This document shows positions 55,882 through 64,000 of a DNA stretch of 64,000 bases, one piece after another. Location of the stretch: assembly GCF_013214175.1 (NCBI RefSeq), contig NZ_JABSPA010000001.1, positions 222,102-286,101 of the forward strand, read 5' to 3'. The translations under genes were made by a program, and so were the position numbers. This DNA comes from Colwellia sp. (GTDB taxonomy: Bacteria; Pseudomonadota; Gammaproteobacteria; Enterobacterales; Alteromonadaceae). The notes under the pieces are model-generated. The model ran no database searches and had not been told where the DNA came from. It worked only from the letters and a program-made list of their open reading frames with translations. Position 1 is the stretch's first letter, and every line of letters starts with the position of its first letter.

Positions 55882-56225
55882 TGCGCTTTCTTGATGAAGA
55901 TGAAGAGCTAAATCCTATTCTTAGTGCGGTTAACTTGGTTGATGTTTTCTTGGTGATCATTGCCGCCTTGTTAATCGCTTTGGCGCAAAATCCTTTGAGC
56001 ACCTTTTCCAGTGAAGATGTCACGGTGATTAAAAATCCCGGTAAACCCAATATGGAAATCATTGTTAAAAAAGGCAAAGAAATTAAAAAATACAAATCAA
56101 CTGGCGAAGTAGGCTCAGGTGAAGGAATGCGTGCTGGTGTTGCTTATACCATGGCCGATGGCAGTTTTGTTTATGTTCCAGAAAATGGTACAGCTCAAAA
56201 AGATACTAAGCCTAACAAAAACTAG
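55881..56225 (+). CDS. DUF2149 protein, probable ExbD-like partner (HmuV-like)
   Basis: 114 residues with a single N-terminal helix preceded by a short acidic cytoplasmic tail. The helix starts NLVDVFLVIIAALLIALAQ: an Asp (residue 21) at the helix entry followed by hydrophobics, exactly the arrangement of the proton-carrying Asp in ExbD/TolR. The remaining 75 residues are a small periplasmic domain. DUF2149 genes are known to travel with ExbB-like and CobN-like genes. Assignment as the ExbD counterpart is my inference from topology and the Asp. Confidence 0.85.
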   Translation: MRFLDEDEELNPILSAVNLVDVFLVIIAALLIALAQNPLSTFSSEDVTVIKNPGKPNMEIIVKKGKEIKKYKSTGEVGSGEGMRAGVAYTMADGSFVYVPENGTAQKDTKPNKN

Positions 56226-56264
56226 ACCTAACAATAACGACGCCTAAATAGGTTCAAAAAAATA

Positions 56265-59200
56265 ATGATAAAAAAAATACTAAAACAACTACCGATACTA
56301 ACGGCTTTTGCACTGATGTGCTTGGCCAATGTCAGTATTGCTGCAGAAGCTACCAAGCTAGATAAACAGCCAACAAATACCAAAAGTAAGCCGCAAGTAT
56401 TACTGATGATGTCATCTCACGCGTCAAAGCCTAAAGGTGACTTATTACAATTATTAGCCAAAGATCAGCCATTTGAGTTAGTTAACTTTTCAACCAAGGG
56501 TAAATCGGACGAAGAAATTAAAGCGGCTTGGTCGAAAGCCAGCTTAATTATGCTTGATGGCATTAATCCTGCTTTGTCTAAATATATGTTTGGTAAATAC
56601 CAAGGTTATCCCGCTGAATTTTCGTCAGTGCCGGTTATCTCTATGGGTGATTTAGCAAACGCTACCATGAACCAAGGGCTATCTAGTGCACAAGCCAAAA
56701 ATATTGGCAGTTACTACAATAATGCTGGTCGTGATAATTATGGTAATTTGATGATTTACCTTGCCAATGACTTTTTAAAGCTATCGACCGTTAGCGCCAA
56801 AGCGCCCATTATTGTGCCAAATGTCGGTTTATACCATTATGATTTCCCCGGTCTGGTAACGAGTGATGAAGAAGCCTTTTTTGAACATTTAAATATTAGC
56901 GATAATCAACCGGTGATTGCCATTGGTATTCACCGTAGTGTCGTTGACTATGAACAACAACAAATTGTTGATGCGCTGATCAAAGGCCTTGAAGCCAAGG
57001 GCGCTAAAGCGCTAGCGTATTTCTTTGAAGGTGAAGACCAGCCAATGGACTTTATTGATTTATTGACTGTTGAAAGCTCTGGCAGTGTTGCAAATACCAT
57101 TACTGGGGAAAAGACGAAAAACCGTGTTGATTTATTGATCAACTACCGTTCATTGCATTTTGTTGCTAAACGTCGTGGCGAATTTGAAAAGCTCGGTGTA
57201 CCTGTTTTACATGCTCTTAATTACACCGAAGGTGACCAAGCTAGCTTTGAAGCGGATAATGCCGGTATTTCTCCGTCATTAACGCCATTTTTCTTAGTCA
57301 TGCCAGAAGATACCGGTAGTGCCGATCCAACAATTATCGCCGCTGATAATAATGGCGAGAAAAAGGTTATTGATTACCAATTAAATGCCTTAGTTGAGCG
57401 TGCCTATAATCACGCCAATCTTGCTCACATAAAAAACAGCGAGAAAAAAATAGCGACCTTTATTTGGAATTACCCTCCAGGTGAGAAAAATGTTGGTGCT
57501 GCCTTTTTAGATGTACCAACGTCAATTGAAAATATAGCTAAAGCAATGAAAGAAAAAGGCTATAACGTTGATGTTAAAGGCCATAAAGAAATCATTGAAT
57601 CAGCAGGTAAGTTATTACGTCCATATTACCGTGGTGAAGATGCTGAGCAGTTAATTGCCCTCGACTTAGCTGAATATATGCCATTAACCACTTACCTTAA
57701 TTGGTTCAATGCGTTACCTGAAAATGTCACTAAACCTATTGTTGCAAGGTGGGGCAAGCCAGAAGAAAGCGGCATGTTACGACAAGCTAAAATTAACGGC
57801 GAAACAATCCCGTCATTTGTTATCCCAAGAATGAACCTTGGTAATATGATTATTATGCCACAAGGTGTACGTGGTGAAGATGCCAAAGAACATGCAAACT
57901 TATACCACAGCACTAAAACACCTATTAATCACAGCTACCTAGCTATCTACTTATTTGCCCGTGAAACCTTCGGCGCAGATGCGTATATTCATTTGGGAAC
58001 TCATGGCAGTCAAGAATGGTTAACGGGTAAAGAACGTGGTTTATCAGTGTATGATGCGCCAAGTTTAGCCCTAGGTAACTTACCGGTATTTTATCCTTAT
58101 ATTATTGATAACGTTGGTGAAGCGATGCAGGCTAAACGTCGTGGTCGAGCGACTATGATAAGTCACTTAACGCCAGGGTTTGCTAAGGCAGGTTTATACA
58201 CTGAAGTAGCAACCTTAAGTGAAAAAATTAACAATTACTTAATGTTATCTGAAGGTAAAACTAAAGCGAATACTCAAGATGGCATAATAGTTATGGCACA
58301 AGAGCTAAATATGTTAAAAGATTTAGCTATTGAGCCAGAGACCATGGCAGCTGATTTTGATAAGTATATTGCTAAATTACAAGATCACTTAAATGCCTTG
58401 GCACAAATGAGCCAACCTTTAGGTGTGCATGTTTTTGGTGATTTGCCAAAAGACGCGCACTTATTTACTACCATGTTGCAAATGTTGGGTGATGACTTTA
58501 CTGCCCGTGCTGCAAAGTATGAGCAAGCCAATAACATGACAGTGCCTGCGACTGAGCAGTTTGATAAGCGTAATGTTAAAAAGCTACCGGCTCTTGAAGG
58601 TTTTCAATTATTAAAAGCCTATATAGAGCACCCTGAGACTGTAACTGATCTAGGTGAACAATTAGTTGCTGATCTAGCGATAGCGAAAACCTATTGGCAT
58701 AACTTCCAAGCCATAGCTGAAACACAAAACTTATTGTTTGCCCTCGATGCTAACTATATTCCTACCAGTTACGGTGGTGACCCAATTCGTAACCCAGAAG
58801 CTGCGCCAACCGGTCGTAACCTTATTGGTTTTAACCCAGCAAAAGTACCTTCAAAAGAAGCTTACGATGCTGGTGTTATCTTAATGAACCAAACCATTGA
58901 TGCTTATGTTGAAAAGCATGGTAAGTTTCCGCAAAAGTTAGCCTTTTCCTTGTGGTCATTAGAAACTATGCGTCATCAAGGAGCTTTAGAAGCACAAATC
59001 CTCCATGCTCTTGGTTTAAAACCTAAGTGGAACCATCAGGGCCATGTTGTTGGTACGGAAGTCATTCCTTATAGCGAACTTAAACGTCCACGTATCGATG
59101 TGGTTATCTCAACCACAGGTTTATATCGTGATGCTTTTCCTAATGTGATGTTATGGATAGCAAAAGCCATTGATAAAGTGGCTAAGATGAAAGAAGACAA

Positions 59201-60377
59201 TAATTTTGTTTATCGCCACGCAACAGCTTTAAAAGCAGAACTACTTGAAAAAGGCAAGTCAGAAGAAGATGCTGATTACTTATCTTCTATCCGTATTTTC
59301 TCTAATGAAACCGGCAACTATGGTACTGGCTTAGCGGGCAGCTCGTTAGCTTCGGATACTTGGGAAACTGATGATAAATTAGCAAACCTTTACCTTGACC
59401 GAATGGGTTTTGCTTATGGCTCAGATGAAAAGCGTTGGAGTGAAAATGTTGGTGATGCTTTAGGTGAAGGTCAGGGCTTATATTCAAAAGTACTTTCAGG
59501 TACTGAGGCTGTTATTTTCTCACGTTCAACCAACCTTTATGCCTTAATGACTAACGATGACCCGTTCCAATATTTTGGTGGTATCGGGCTAGCAGTACGC
59601 CATTTAGATGGTAAAACGCCGGAAATGTACGTATCAAACTTACGTAAAAAAGATCAGTTAAAAGTACAAACCTTAGCGGAGTTTGTTAACCAAGAAATGC
59701 GTAGTCGTTATTTCCATCCACGTTGGATTAAAGCCATGCAAGACTCTGGTTATGCCGGCGCAACGGTTATCTTAGATCGCATGAACAACATGTGGGGCTG
59801 GGAAGTGATGACGCCTGAAGCGATACGTGATGATCAATGGCAAGAGTTCTTCGAAGTATATGTTGAAGATAAATACCAAATGGATATGCGTGAATTCTTT
59901 GAAGAGCACAACGCTGAAAGCTTAGCGCAAATCATTGAACGTATGCTTGAAGCAGTTCGTAAAGGTTACTGGGATGCAGATGAAGCTACTATCAAGAAAA
60001 TGGTAGAAACTTATTCTGAACTTGCCACGCAATTTGATGTTGTTACTGACAATGTAAAATTCAATGAGTATATGGATACTGCAGCGGTTGGTTTTGGCAT
60101 GATGCCACTATCAGAAGCGCTGGCTCAAGCATTAGCGCAGCCACAAGTTCCGCCACCAGCAGAAGCAGCAAGCCAACCAACTGAACAAGTTTCTGGTCAA
60201 AAGCTGGAAGAGCAGGCTAAAGCTGAGCCGGTAGAAACCGATTACAGTACACTTTATTGGTTACTCGCTATTTTCTTTATTGGCTTGGTTAGTCACTTCG
60301 CTAAACCGACTAAAAAGGTAGTTTGGCTTAAGCCAAATACTGATGGTGCTAAGCAGGTGTTAGATAAAGCCGCGTAA
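56265..60377 (+). CDS. CobN-like chelatase, exported and membrane-anchored (HmuS-like)
   Basis: 1370 residues, homologous to the large subunit of cobaltochelatase/magnesium chelatase. Class landmarks are FIWNYPPGEKNVGAAFLDVP (about 400-420), the metal/porphyrin-site motif HLGTHGSQEWLTGKERGLS (about 575-593), SYGGDPIRNPEAAPTGRNL (about 840-858), VVISTTGLYRDAFPNVMLW and MNNMWGWEVMTP. Unlike cytoplasmic CobN it has a signal peptide (ILTAFALMCLANVSIAAEA) and, near residue 1340, a C-terminal helix (LYWLLAIFFIGLVSHFA) with a short basic tail, so the catalytic body should lie in the periplasm, tethered at its C-terminus. No AAA+ chelatase subunits are nearby. By analogy with Bacteroidetes HmuS it may remove iron from haem. 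Confidence 0.9.
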   Translation: MIKKILKQLPILTAFALMCLANVSIAAEATKLDKQPTNTKSKPQVLLMMSSHASKPKGDLLQLLAKDQPFELVNFSTKGKSDEEIKAAWSKASLIMLDGINPALSKYMFGKYQGYPAEFSSVPVISMGDLANATMNQGLSSAQAKNIGSYYNNAGRDNYGNLMIYLANDFLKLSTVSAKAPIIVPNVGLYHYDFPGLVTSDEEAFFEHLNISDNQPVIAIGIHRSVVDYEQQQIVDALIKGLEAKGAKALAYFFEGEDQPMDFIDLLTVESSGSVANTITGEKTKNRVDLLINYRSLHFVAKRRGEFEKLGVPVLHALNYTEGDQASFEADNAGISPSLTPFFLVMPEDTGSADPTIIAADNNGEKKVIDYQLNALVERAYNHANLAHIKNSEKKIATFIWNYPPGEKNVGAAFLDVPTSIENIAKAMKEKGYNVDVKGHKEIIESAGKLLRPYYRGEDAEQLIALDLAEYMPLTTYLNWFNALPENVTKPIVARWGKPEESGMLRQAKINGETIPSFVIPRMNLGNMIIMPQGVRGEDAKEHANLYHSTKTPINHSYLAIYLFARETFGADAYIHLGTHGSQEWLTGKERGLSVYDAPSLALGNLPVFYPYIIDNVGEAMQAKRRGRATMISHLTPGFAKAGLYTEVATLSEKINNYLMLSEGKTKANTQDGIIVMAQELNMLKDLAIEPETMAADFDKYIAKLQDHLNALAQMSQPLGVHVFGDLPKDAHLFTTMLQMLGDDFTARAAKYEQANNMTVPATEQFDKRNVKKLPALEGFQLLKAYIEHPETVTDLGEQLVADLAIAKTYWHNFQAIAETQNLLFALDANYIPTSYGGDPIRNPEAAPTGRNLIGFNPAKVPSKEAYDAGVILMNQTIDAYVEKHGKFPQKLAFSLWSLETMRHQGALEAQILHALGLKPKWNHQGHVVGTEVIPYSELKRPRIDVVISTTGLYRDAFPNVMLWIAKAIDKVAKMKEDNNFVYRHATALKAELLEKGKSEEDADYLSSIRIFSNETGNYGTGLAGSSLASDTWETDDKLANLYLDRMGFAYGSDEKRWSENVGDALGEGQGLYSKVLSGTEAVIFSRSTNLYALMTNDDPFQYFGGIGLAVRHLDGKTPEMYVSNLRKKDQLKVQTLAEFVNQEMRSRYFHPRWIKAMQDSGYAGATVILDRMNNMWGWEVMTPEAIRDDQWQEFFEVYVEDKYQMDMREFFEEHNAESLAQIIERMLEAVRKGYWDADEATIKKMVETYSELATQFDVVTDNVKFNEYMDTAAVGFGMMPLSEALAQALAQPQVPPPAEAASQPTEQVSGQKLEEQAKAEPVETDYSTLYWLLAIFFIGLVSHFAKPTKKVVWLKPNTDGAKQVLDKAA

Positions 60378-60438
60378 TAGCTAACTATCGCACAGGTTAA
60401 ACTGCAGCTTTATTGATTTAAAGCTGCGGAAAATACTA

Positions 60439-60474
60439 AAACCCCAATAAGTTTACTTATTGGGGTTTTTTGTT
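60439..60474 (+). terminator. Rho-independent terminator of the CobN-like operon
   Basis: AAAACCCCAATAAG pairs perfectly with CTTATTGGGGTTTT around loop TTTA, then T residues. Confidence 0.94.
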
Positions 60475-60608
60475 GTCATTTCCGAAGTTTATTGTCGGGA
60501 ATCCAAGTATCTAATAACTGGATCTTCGACTAGACACTTCGAAGATGACGACTGGCGCTACAGTACTTGTTACTGTCATTCCCGAGGTATCTGATCGGGG
60601 ATACAGCG
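60475..60608. repeat. Dispersed palindromic repeat (REP-like), one full and one half copy
   Basis: From 60475 to 60552 a 78-base palindrome has ends GTCATTTCCGAAGT and ACTTCGAAGATGAC (14-base inverted repeat, two mismatches) and inner arms GTCGGGAATCC / GGATCTTCGAC. At 60574-60608 the left half recurs as TGTCATTCCCGAGGTATC followed by TGATCGGGG. The TGTCATTCCCGA...TCGGGAATCC pattern is a widespread intergenic repeat of gammaproteobacteria. It fills most of the 328-base gap between the CobN-like and SRPBCC genes. Confidence 0.75.
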
Positions 60609-60714
60609 CTGAGAAATTGTTCTGCTATCCCAGCATAAAAAATAAACACTTGTTGTTTAAGTGTAACTCTGGTTGAATAAATTAAACGCCTGTTCGAATT
60701 ATTTGATGAGAATT

Positions 60715-61242
60715 ATGATAACCATTAATGTGACACAACAAGTTTTAGCCCCGGTAGCGCTAGTAAACCAAGCGTTATTAGAACATTCAAAGTTAGACCG
60801 TTTTTTTAATGCCAAAATAAAACAGGTCAAAGACGAAAATAACGGTGAATTAGTGGGTGGGAAGGGCGCTGTTCGTCAAATCTCTATCGGTAAAATAGTA
60901 TTCGAAGAGCGTATTATTAGCGCAACTAAGGACCATATTTGTTATCGCATCATCGGTAACTGGCCAGTATCAGATCATCAAGGCGATATTCGCCTGACTT
61001 CCTATATAGCCCCTCAAGTTAAGCCTCAAGTTACATCACCAGGTGTTGATATCGAAACTACCCAACTTGATTATGTTATTAGCTTTAATAGTCCTAAGTG
61101 GTTACCAGACTTTTTATTAAAGTTTTTTGTTGAGCGCGATATTGTTAATGCCATGAAAAAATTAGCCCTGCACTTTTCCGTCGAGAATTCTGCAACGGCA
61201 GGCGCTTTAAAGGTAGGATCTTCAACAGGGGAGTCTGCATGA
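60715..61242 (+). CDS. SRPBCC-family (START-like) protein
   Basis: About 175 residues. ITINVTQQVLAPVALVNQAL at the N-terminus, the central beta-strands with GKGAVRQISIGKIVFEERI and YRIIGNWPVSDHQGDIRL, and a long C-terminal helix form the SRPBCC ligand-binding fold (polyketide cyclase/lipid-transport-like). No catalytic residues can be named. The start is uncertain: ATGs at 60706 and 60715 and a TTG at 60673 are in frame. It overlaps the sterol-desaturase-family gene by 4 bases (ATGA), so they are coupled; a hydrophobic ligand is plausible. Confidence 0.8.
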   Translation: MITINVTQQVLAPVALVNQALLEHSKLDRFFNAKIKQVKDENNGELVGGKGAVRQISIGKIVFEERIISATKDHICYRIIGNWPVSDHQGDIRLTSYIAPQVKPQVTSPGVDIETTQLDYVISFNSPKWLPDFLLKFFVERDIVNAMKKLALHFSVENSATAGALKVGSSTGESA

Positions 61243-62087
61243 GCATTGAAATAATTTTGTTGGCATTAAGTCCAATATTTGTAGCCTTTATTATTTATGA
61301 GTTTGTTAAACATCGTAATCGTTATGACATTAAAGATAGTTTGACCAATACCGCCCTAGCACTTATGCATCAAGGCTCAGATGCCATCGCTTTATTATTG
61401 TTGATGCCGTTTTTTTATTGGTTACATCAGTTTGCCGTCTTTGATATTACACTGAGTATTACCACGGTTTTTATCGCATTTTTATTACAAGACTTTCTCT
61501 ATTATTGGTTTCATAAAGCGTCACATCATATCCATTGGTTGTGGGCGGCACACGTGGTGCATCACAGTTCGACTAAAATGAATTTCTCCACCGCCTTTCG
61601 GCAATCTTTAATGTATCCATTAGCAGGGATGTGGATTTTTTGGCTACCAATGATAATTATTGGTTTTGATCCCAATACTGTGTTTACCGTAGTGGCACTT
61701 AACTTGGCATTTCAGTTTTTTGTTCATACTGAAATTGTTGATAAACTGGGCTGGTTTGAAAAAGTATTTAATACCCCTTCACATCACAGAGTTCACCACT
61801 CAATTAACAAAGCCTATTTAGATAAAAACTTTGCCGGCGTATTGATTATTTGGGATAAGCTCTTTGGCACTTACGTGGAAGAAAACTCGGAAAAAAATGG
61901 CCTTTGTCGTTACGGTATCATTGGTCAAATTCAATCAAATAATCCATTCTTCATTAGCTTCCATCAATGGCTTTATATGTTTAAAACGGCAGGTAAGGCT
62001 CAAGGGTTCAAAGCCAAGCTGCGAGTATTATTTACTTATCCAACAAGTTCAGAAAAGAAAAGTATTGAGCTTGATAAAGCTGCATAA
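61239..62087 (+). CDS. Sterol desaturase/fatty acid hydroxylase superfamily protein
   Basis: 282-residue membrane protein with about four helices and the eight-His di-iron signature of the superfamily: FHKASHHIHW (HxxxHH type), AAHVVHHSSTKMN, and after the last helices HTEIVD and PSHHRVHHSINK. Such enzymes hydroxylate or desaturate lipids using O2. The lipid substrate is unknown. It is coupled to the SRPBCC gene and ends at a good terminator, so the two form one small operon. Confidence 0.9.
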   Translation: MSIEIILLALSPIFVAFIIYEFVKHRNRYDIKDSLTNTALALMHQGSDAIALLLLMPFFYWLHQFAVFDITLSITTVFIAFLLQDFLYYWFHKASHHIHWLWAAHVVHHSSTKMNFSTAFRQSLMYPLAGMWIFWLPMIIIGFDPNTVFTVVALNLAFQFFVHTEIVDKLGWFEKVFNTPSHHRVHHSINKAYLDKNFAGVLIIWDKLFGTYVEENSEKNGLCRYGIIGQIQSNNPFFISFHQWLYMFKTAGKAQGFKAKLRVLFTYPTSSEKKSIELDKAA

Positions 62088-62181
62088 CTATTTATTATTC
62101 GGCGAAATGAAGAACATTACATCTTAGTAACAAGGAGTGTACCAAGCAGTGTAATACGATGAGTAATTAAGTTAGATTAAT

Positions 62182-62220
62182 AAAAAGCCCCAATAATAAA
62201 AATTGTTGGGGCTTTTTATT
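62182..62220 (+). terminator. Rho-independent terminator of the desaturase-family operon
   Basis: AAAAAGCCCCAA pairs with TTGGGGCTTTTT around a 12-base loop. Confidence 0.92.
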
Positions 62221-62274
62221 GAGCTAAATCAAATTGATTGGCATCAGTTGTAATAGATTGTTAATAGGCTTCTA

Positions 62275-62293
62275 AATGGTATTGATTCGTATT
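62275..62293 (+). promoter_or_regulatory. Fur-box-like site upstream of FecA-like receptor
   Basis: AATGGTATTGATTCGTATT matches 13 of 18 defined positions of the Fur consensus, 83 bases before the GTG start. A perfect 13-base palindrome AATCAAATTGATT lies nearby at 62227-62239. Confidence 0.4.
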
Positions 62294-62375
62294 ATTCCTC
62301 GTGATTAAATGCGCGCAATATAAATTCATAACACCATATTTAAGACGATATTCAACAAATATTTGGAGTCAAAAA

Positions 62376-64000
62376 GTGTCAATTAAATCTTTCAAACCAA
62401 CGCTATTAAGCTTGGTTATTGCCAGTGCCTTATCTACTACAGCTTTCGCCGACGATGCTGTTAAGGACACTTCAGTAGATGAGCAGTTTACTATTTTTGG
62501 CAACAGTACCGCGGTGAATAATATTCCCGGCAGTGCTCATCAATTATCGCAAGCTGATTTAGAAAAGTTCGATTACACCGACATTATGCGTACCTTGACT
62601 TCAATTCCAGGGGTATATGTTTTAGAAGAAGACGGTTATGGCTTGCGCGCCAACATTGGTATGCGTGGTACTGGCCAAAATCGTAGTGAAAAAGTAACCA
62701 TTATGGAAGATGGCGTATTGGCGGCACCCGCACCATATGCTTCTCCGGCAGCTTATTATTTTCCTACTGCCGGCCGTATGCAGAAAGTAGAAGTACTTAA
62801 AGGTACTTCAAGTGCTATGTATGGTCCACGCACCACAGGTGGCGTAATTAATATGGTATCGCGTCAAATTCCTGAAGAAGAATTAGCTGGCCAGCTTAAT
62901 GTACAAGCGGGGCAAGATGGCTTTGCTAAAATACATGGCGTTATTGGCGGCAAAGGTGAAAACCTGAGTTCGGTATTTGAAGTGTTTCGTTACCAAGCCG
63001 ATGGCTATAAAGACATTAACCACAGTGACCAAGACACAGGTTTTGTTAAAAATGATATTTTGGCAAAGGTTCGTTATAACACCGATGATAATGCCACTTT
63101 TTATCAAGAGATTGAATTTAAAATTAAGTACTCTGATGAAGAGTCTAATGATACTTATATGGGTTTAACGGAAGCTGACTTTAACTCAGATCCTTATAGC
63201 CGCTATTCAGCATCACAAAAAGATAAGATGACTAACGAGCATCTGCAATTACAGTTAAGCCATGTCATTGATTTATCAAATCGCTTTAACTTAGGCACTA
63301 CTGTTTACCACAATGACTTTAGCCGTAATTGGTATAAAACCAGTAAAGTTGATGGTAAAAGCCTAGGAGATGGTGGTATTGAAATCGCCGCAGAGCATGA
63401 CAACATGGCGGCGGGGTCAATTGATGTAGATGTTAAAGCCAATAACCGTGATTATTTATCACAAGGCATTCAAACGGTATTGAATGCGGACTTTAACAGT
63501 CATCAAGTCAAGTTTGGTATTCGTTACCATAAAGATGAAATGGACAGATATCAATGGGTTGATGAGTATTCGTTAGATGCTGATTATAACATGACACTAA
63601 CAAATTCGGGTGAGCCAGGTACCGATTCAAACCGAATTGACAGTGCCAGCGCCTTAGCTTTATTTGTTCATGATGAATGGACTGTCGGCAAGTTTATTGT
63701 AAATGCCGGTCTTCGTTATGAAGACATGGTTATCGAACGTCAAGATTGGGGTAAAGATGATCCACAGCGTTCAGGTATAGCAAAATATAAGAAAAATGAA
63801 GTCGATGTTGTATTGCCATCATTAGCGCTTACTTATCATTTAACTGATGACTTAGTGTTATTAGGTGGTGTACAAAAAGGCTTTGCGCCACCATCACCAG
63901 GCAATGAAGACGCTACAAATGAAGAAAGTATTAACTATGAGCTAGGCGCAAGATACGCTAAAGGTGCTTTCAATGGCGAAGCGCTAGTTTTCTACTCTGA
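62376..64000 (+). CDS. TonB-dependent receptor, FecA-like (3'-truncated by window edge)
   Basis: A frame open from the GTG at 62376 (GGAG seven bases upstream) to the end of the window, 541 codons visible. The signal peptide is LLSLVIASALSTTAFADD. The plug domain has IMRTLTSIPGVYVLEEDGYG, LRANIGMRGTGQNRSEK, TIMEDGVLAAPAPYASPAAY and VEVLKGTSSAMYGPRTTGGV, a pattern typical of the FecA/ferric-siderophore branch. Barrel strands follow, including the conserved GFAPPSPGNEDATNEESINY region near the edge. A likely substrate is ferric citrate or a siderophore; the last part of the barrel is outside the window. The upstream region holds a Fur-like site. Confidence 0.92.
   Translation, partial: MSIKSFKPTLLSLVIASALSTTAFADDAVKDTSVDEQFTIFGNSTAVNNIPGSAHQLSQADLEKFDYTDIMRTLTSIPGVYVLEEDGYGLRANIGMRGTGQNRSEKVTIMEDGVLAAPAPYASPAAYYFPTAGRMQKVEVLKGTSSAMYGPRTTGGVINMVSRQIPEEELAGQLNVQAGQDGFAKIHGVIGGKGENLSSVFEVFRYQADGYKDINHSDQDTGFVKNDILAKVRYNTDDNATFYQEIEFKIKYSDEESNDTYMGLTEADFNSDPYSRYSASQKDKMTNEHLQLQLSHVIDLSNRFNLGTTVYHNDFSRNWYKTSKVDGKSLGDGGIEIAAEHDNMAAGSIDVDVKANNRDYLSQGIQTVLNADFNSHQVKFGIRYHKDEMDRYQWVDEYSLDADYNMTLTNSGEPGTDSNRIDSASALALFVHDEWTVGKFIVNAGLRYEDMVIERQDWGKDDPQRSGIAKYKKNEVDVVLPSLALTYHLTDDLVLLGGVQKGFAPPSPGNEDATNEESINYELGARYAKGAFNGEALVFYS

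Noticed and set aside
62883-63168. Small open frames on both strands near the right edge
   Set aside because: They are shadows of the FecA-like receptor frame that runs from 62376 to the window end.
1-64000. tRNA, rRNA, prophage or complete IS element
   Set aside because: Reading for T-arm motifs, rRNA-like stretches, integrases and transposases gave no credible candidate.

Overview
The window is about 64 kb of low-GC, densely coded chromosomal DNA. Gene content and order (the DUF3549-DUF3301 / YqcC-TruC cluster, MutH-RppH-PtsP-Lgt-ThyA, MsrPQ, DUF2058, a KdpDE-like pair with Trk/Ktr genes, many TonB-dependent receptors) point to a marine gammaproteobacterium of the Alteromonadales, most like Colwellia. 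The genus is inferred from recalled protein similarity, not from a search. I see no rRNA, tRNA, phage, complete IS or CRISPR array.

Layout. 1-4.7 kb: late cobalamin genes cobT (cut by the window edge), cobS, cobU, cobC, cobQ, with a small palindrome-ended repeat between cobU and cobC. 4.7-5.3 kb: a DGC-domain zinc-binding protein behind a perfect FNR site. 5.4-12 kb: a DUF805-like membrane protein, the DUF3301/DUF3549 pair divergent from yqcC-truC, 5-formyl-THF cyclo-ligase, a second copy of the repeat, and a POT peptide transporter. 12-17.6 kb: a three-gene polysaccharide cassette (SLBB/Wza-like exporter, TviB-like dehydrogenase, TviC/WbpP-like epimerase). 17.6-25.9 kb: phosphate uptake, with pstC-pstA-pstB-phoU behind a three-repeat Pho box (no pstS), then a PhoU-like DUF47 protein and a PiT transporter. 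26-34 kb: a parvulin, a DUF2058 protein, a membrane-linked glutaredoxin, a lipoprotein plus csrA, msrPQ and a pair of amidohydrolases. 34-44.5 kb: a patatin type Vd autotransporter, hexose-6-P mutarotase, mutH, rppH, a second and larger palindrome-ended element, ptsP, a TauE/SafE permease, lgt and thyA.

44.5-52.8 kb: a methyltransferase; a KdpD/KdpE-like two-component system directly upstream of ktrA/trkA- and ktrB/trkH-like K+ uptake genes, with an 11-bp tandem repeat in the promoter; and a LysR regulator divergent from a secreted alkylsulfatase.

52.9-60.4 kb is the most interesting locus. A TonB-dependent receptor is divergent from an ExbB/TolQ-like channel protein, an ExbD-like DUF2149 protein and a 1370-residue CobN-like chelatase that carries a signal peptide and a C-terminal membrane anchor. 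A Fur-like site lies in the shared promoter. The set resembles the Bacteroidetes hmu haem-utilisation genes and suggests proton-motive-force-coupled tetrapyrrole metal handling in the periplasm. After it come a dispersed palindromic repeat, an SRPBCC protein, a sterol-desaturase-family protein, and a second, FecA-like TonB-dependent receptor that runs off the right edge.

Most operons end in strong, often bidirectional, rho-independent terminators, which set transcription-unit borders well. Function calls rest on recognised motifs and family knowledge; no database search was run.
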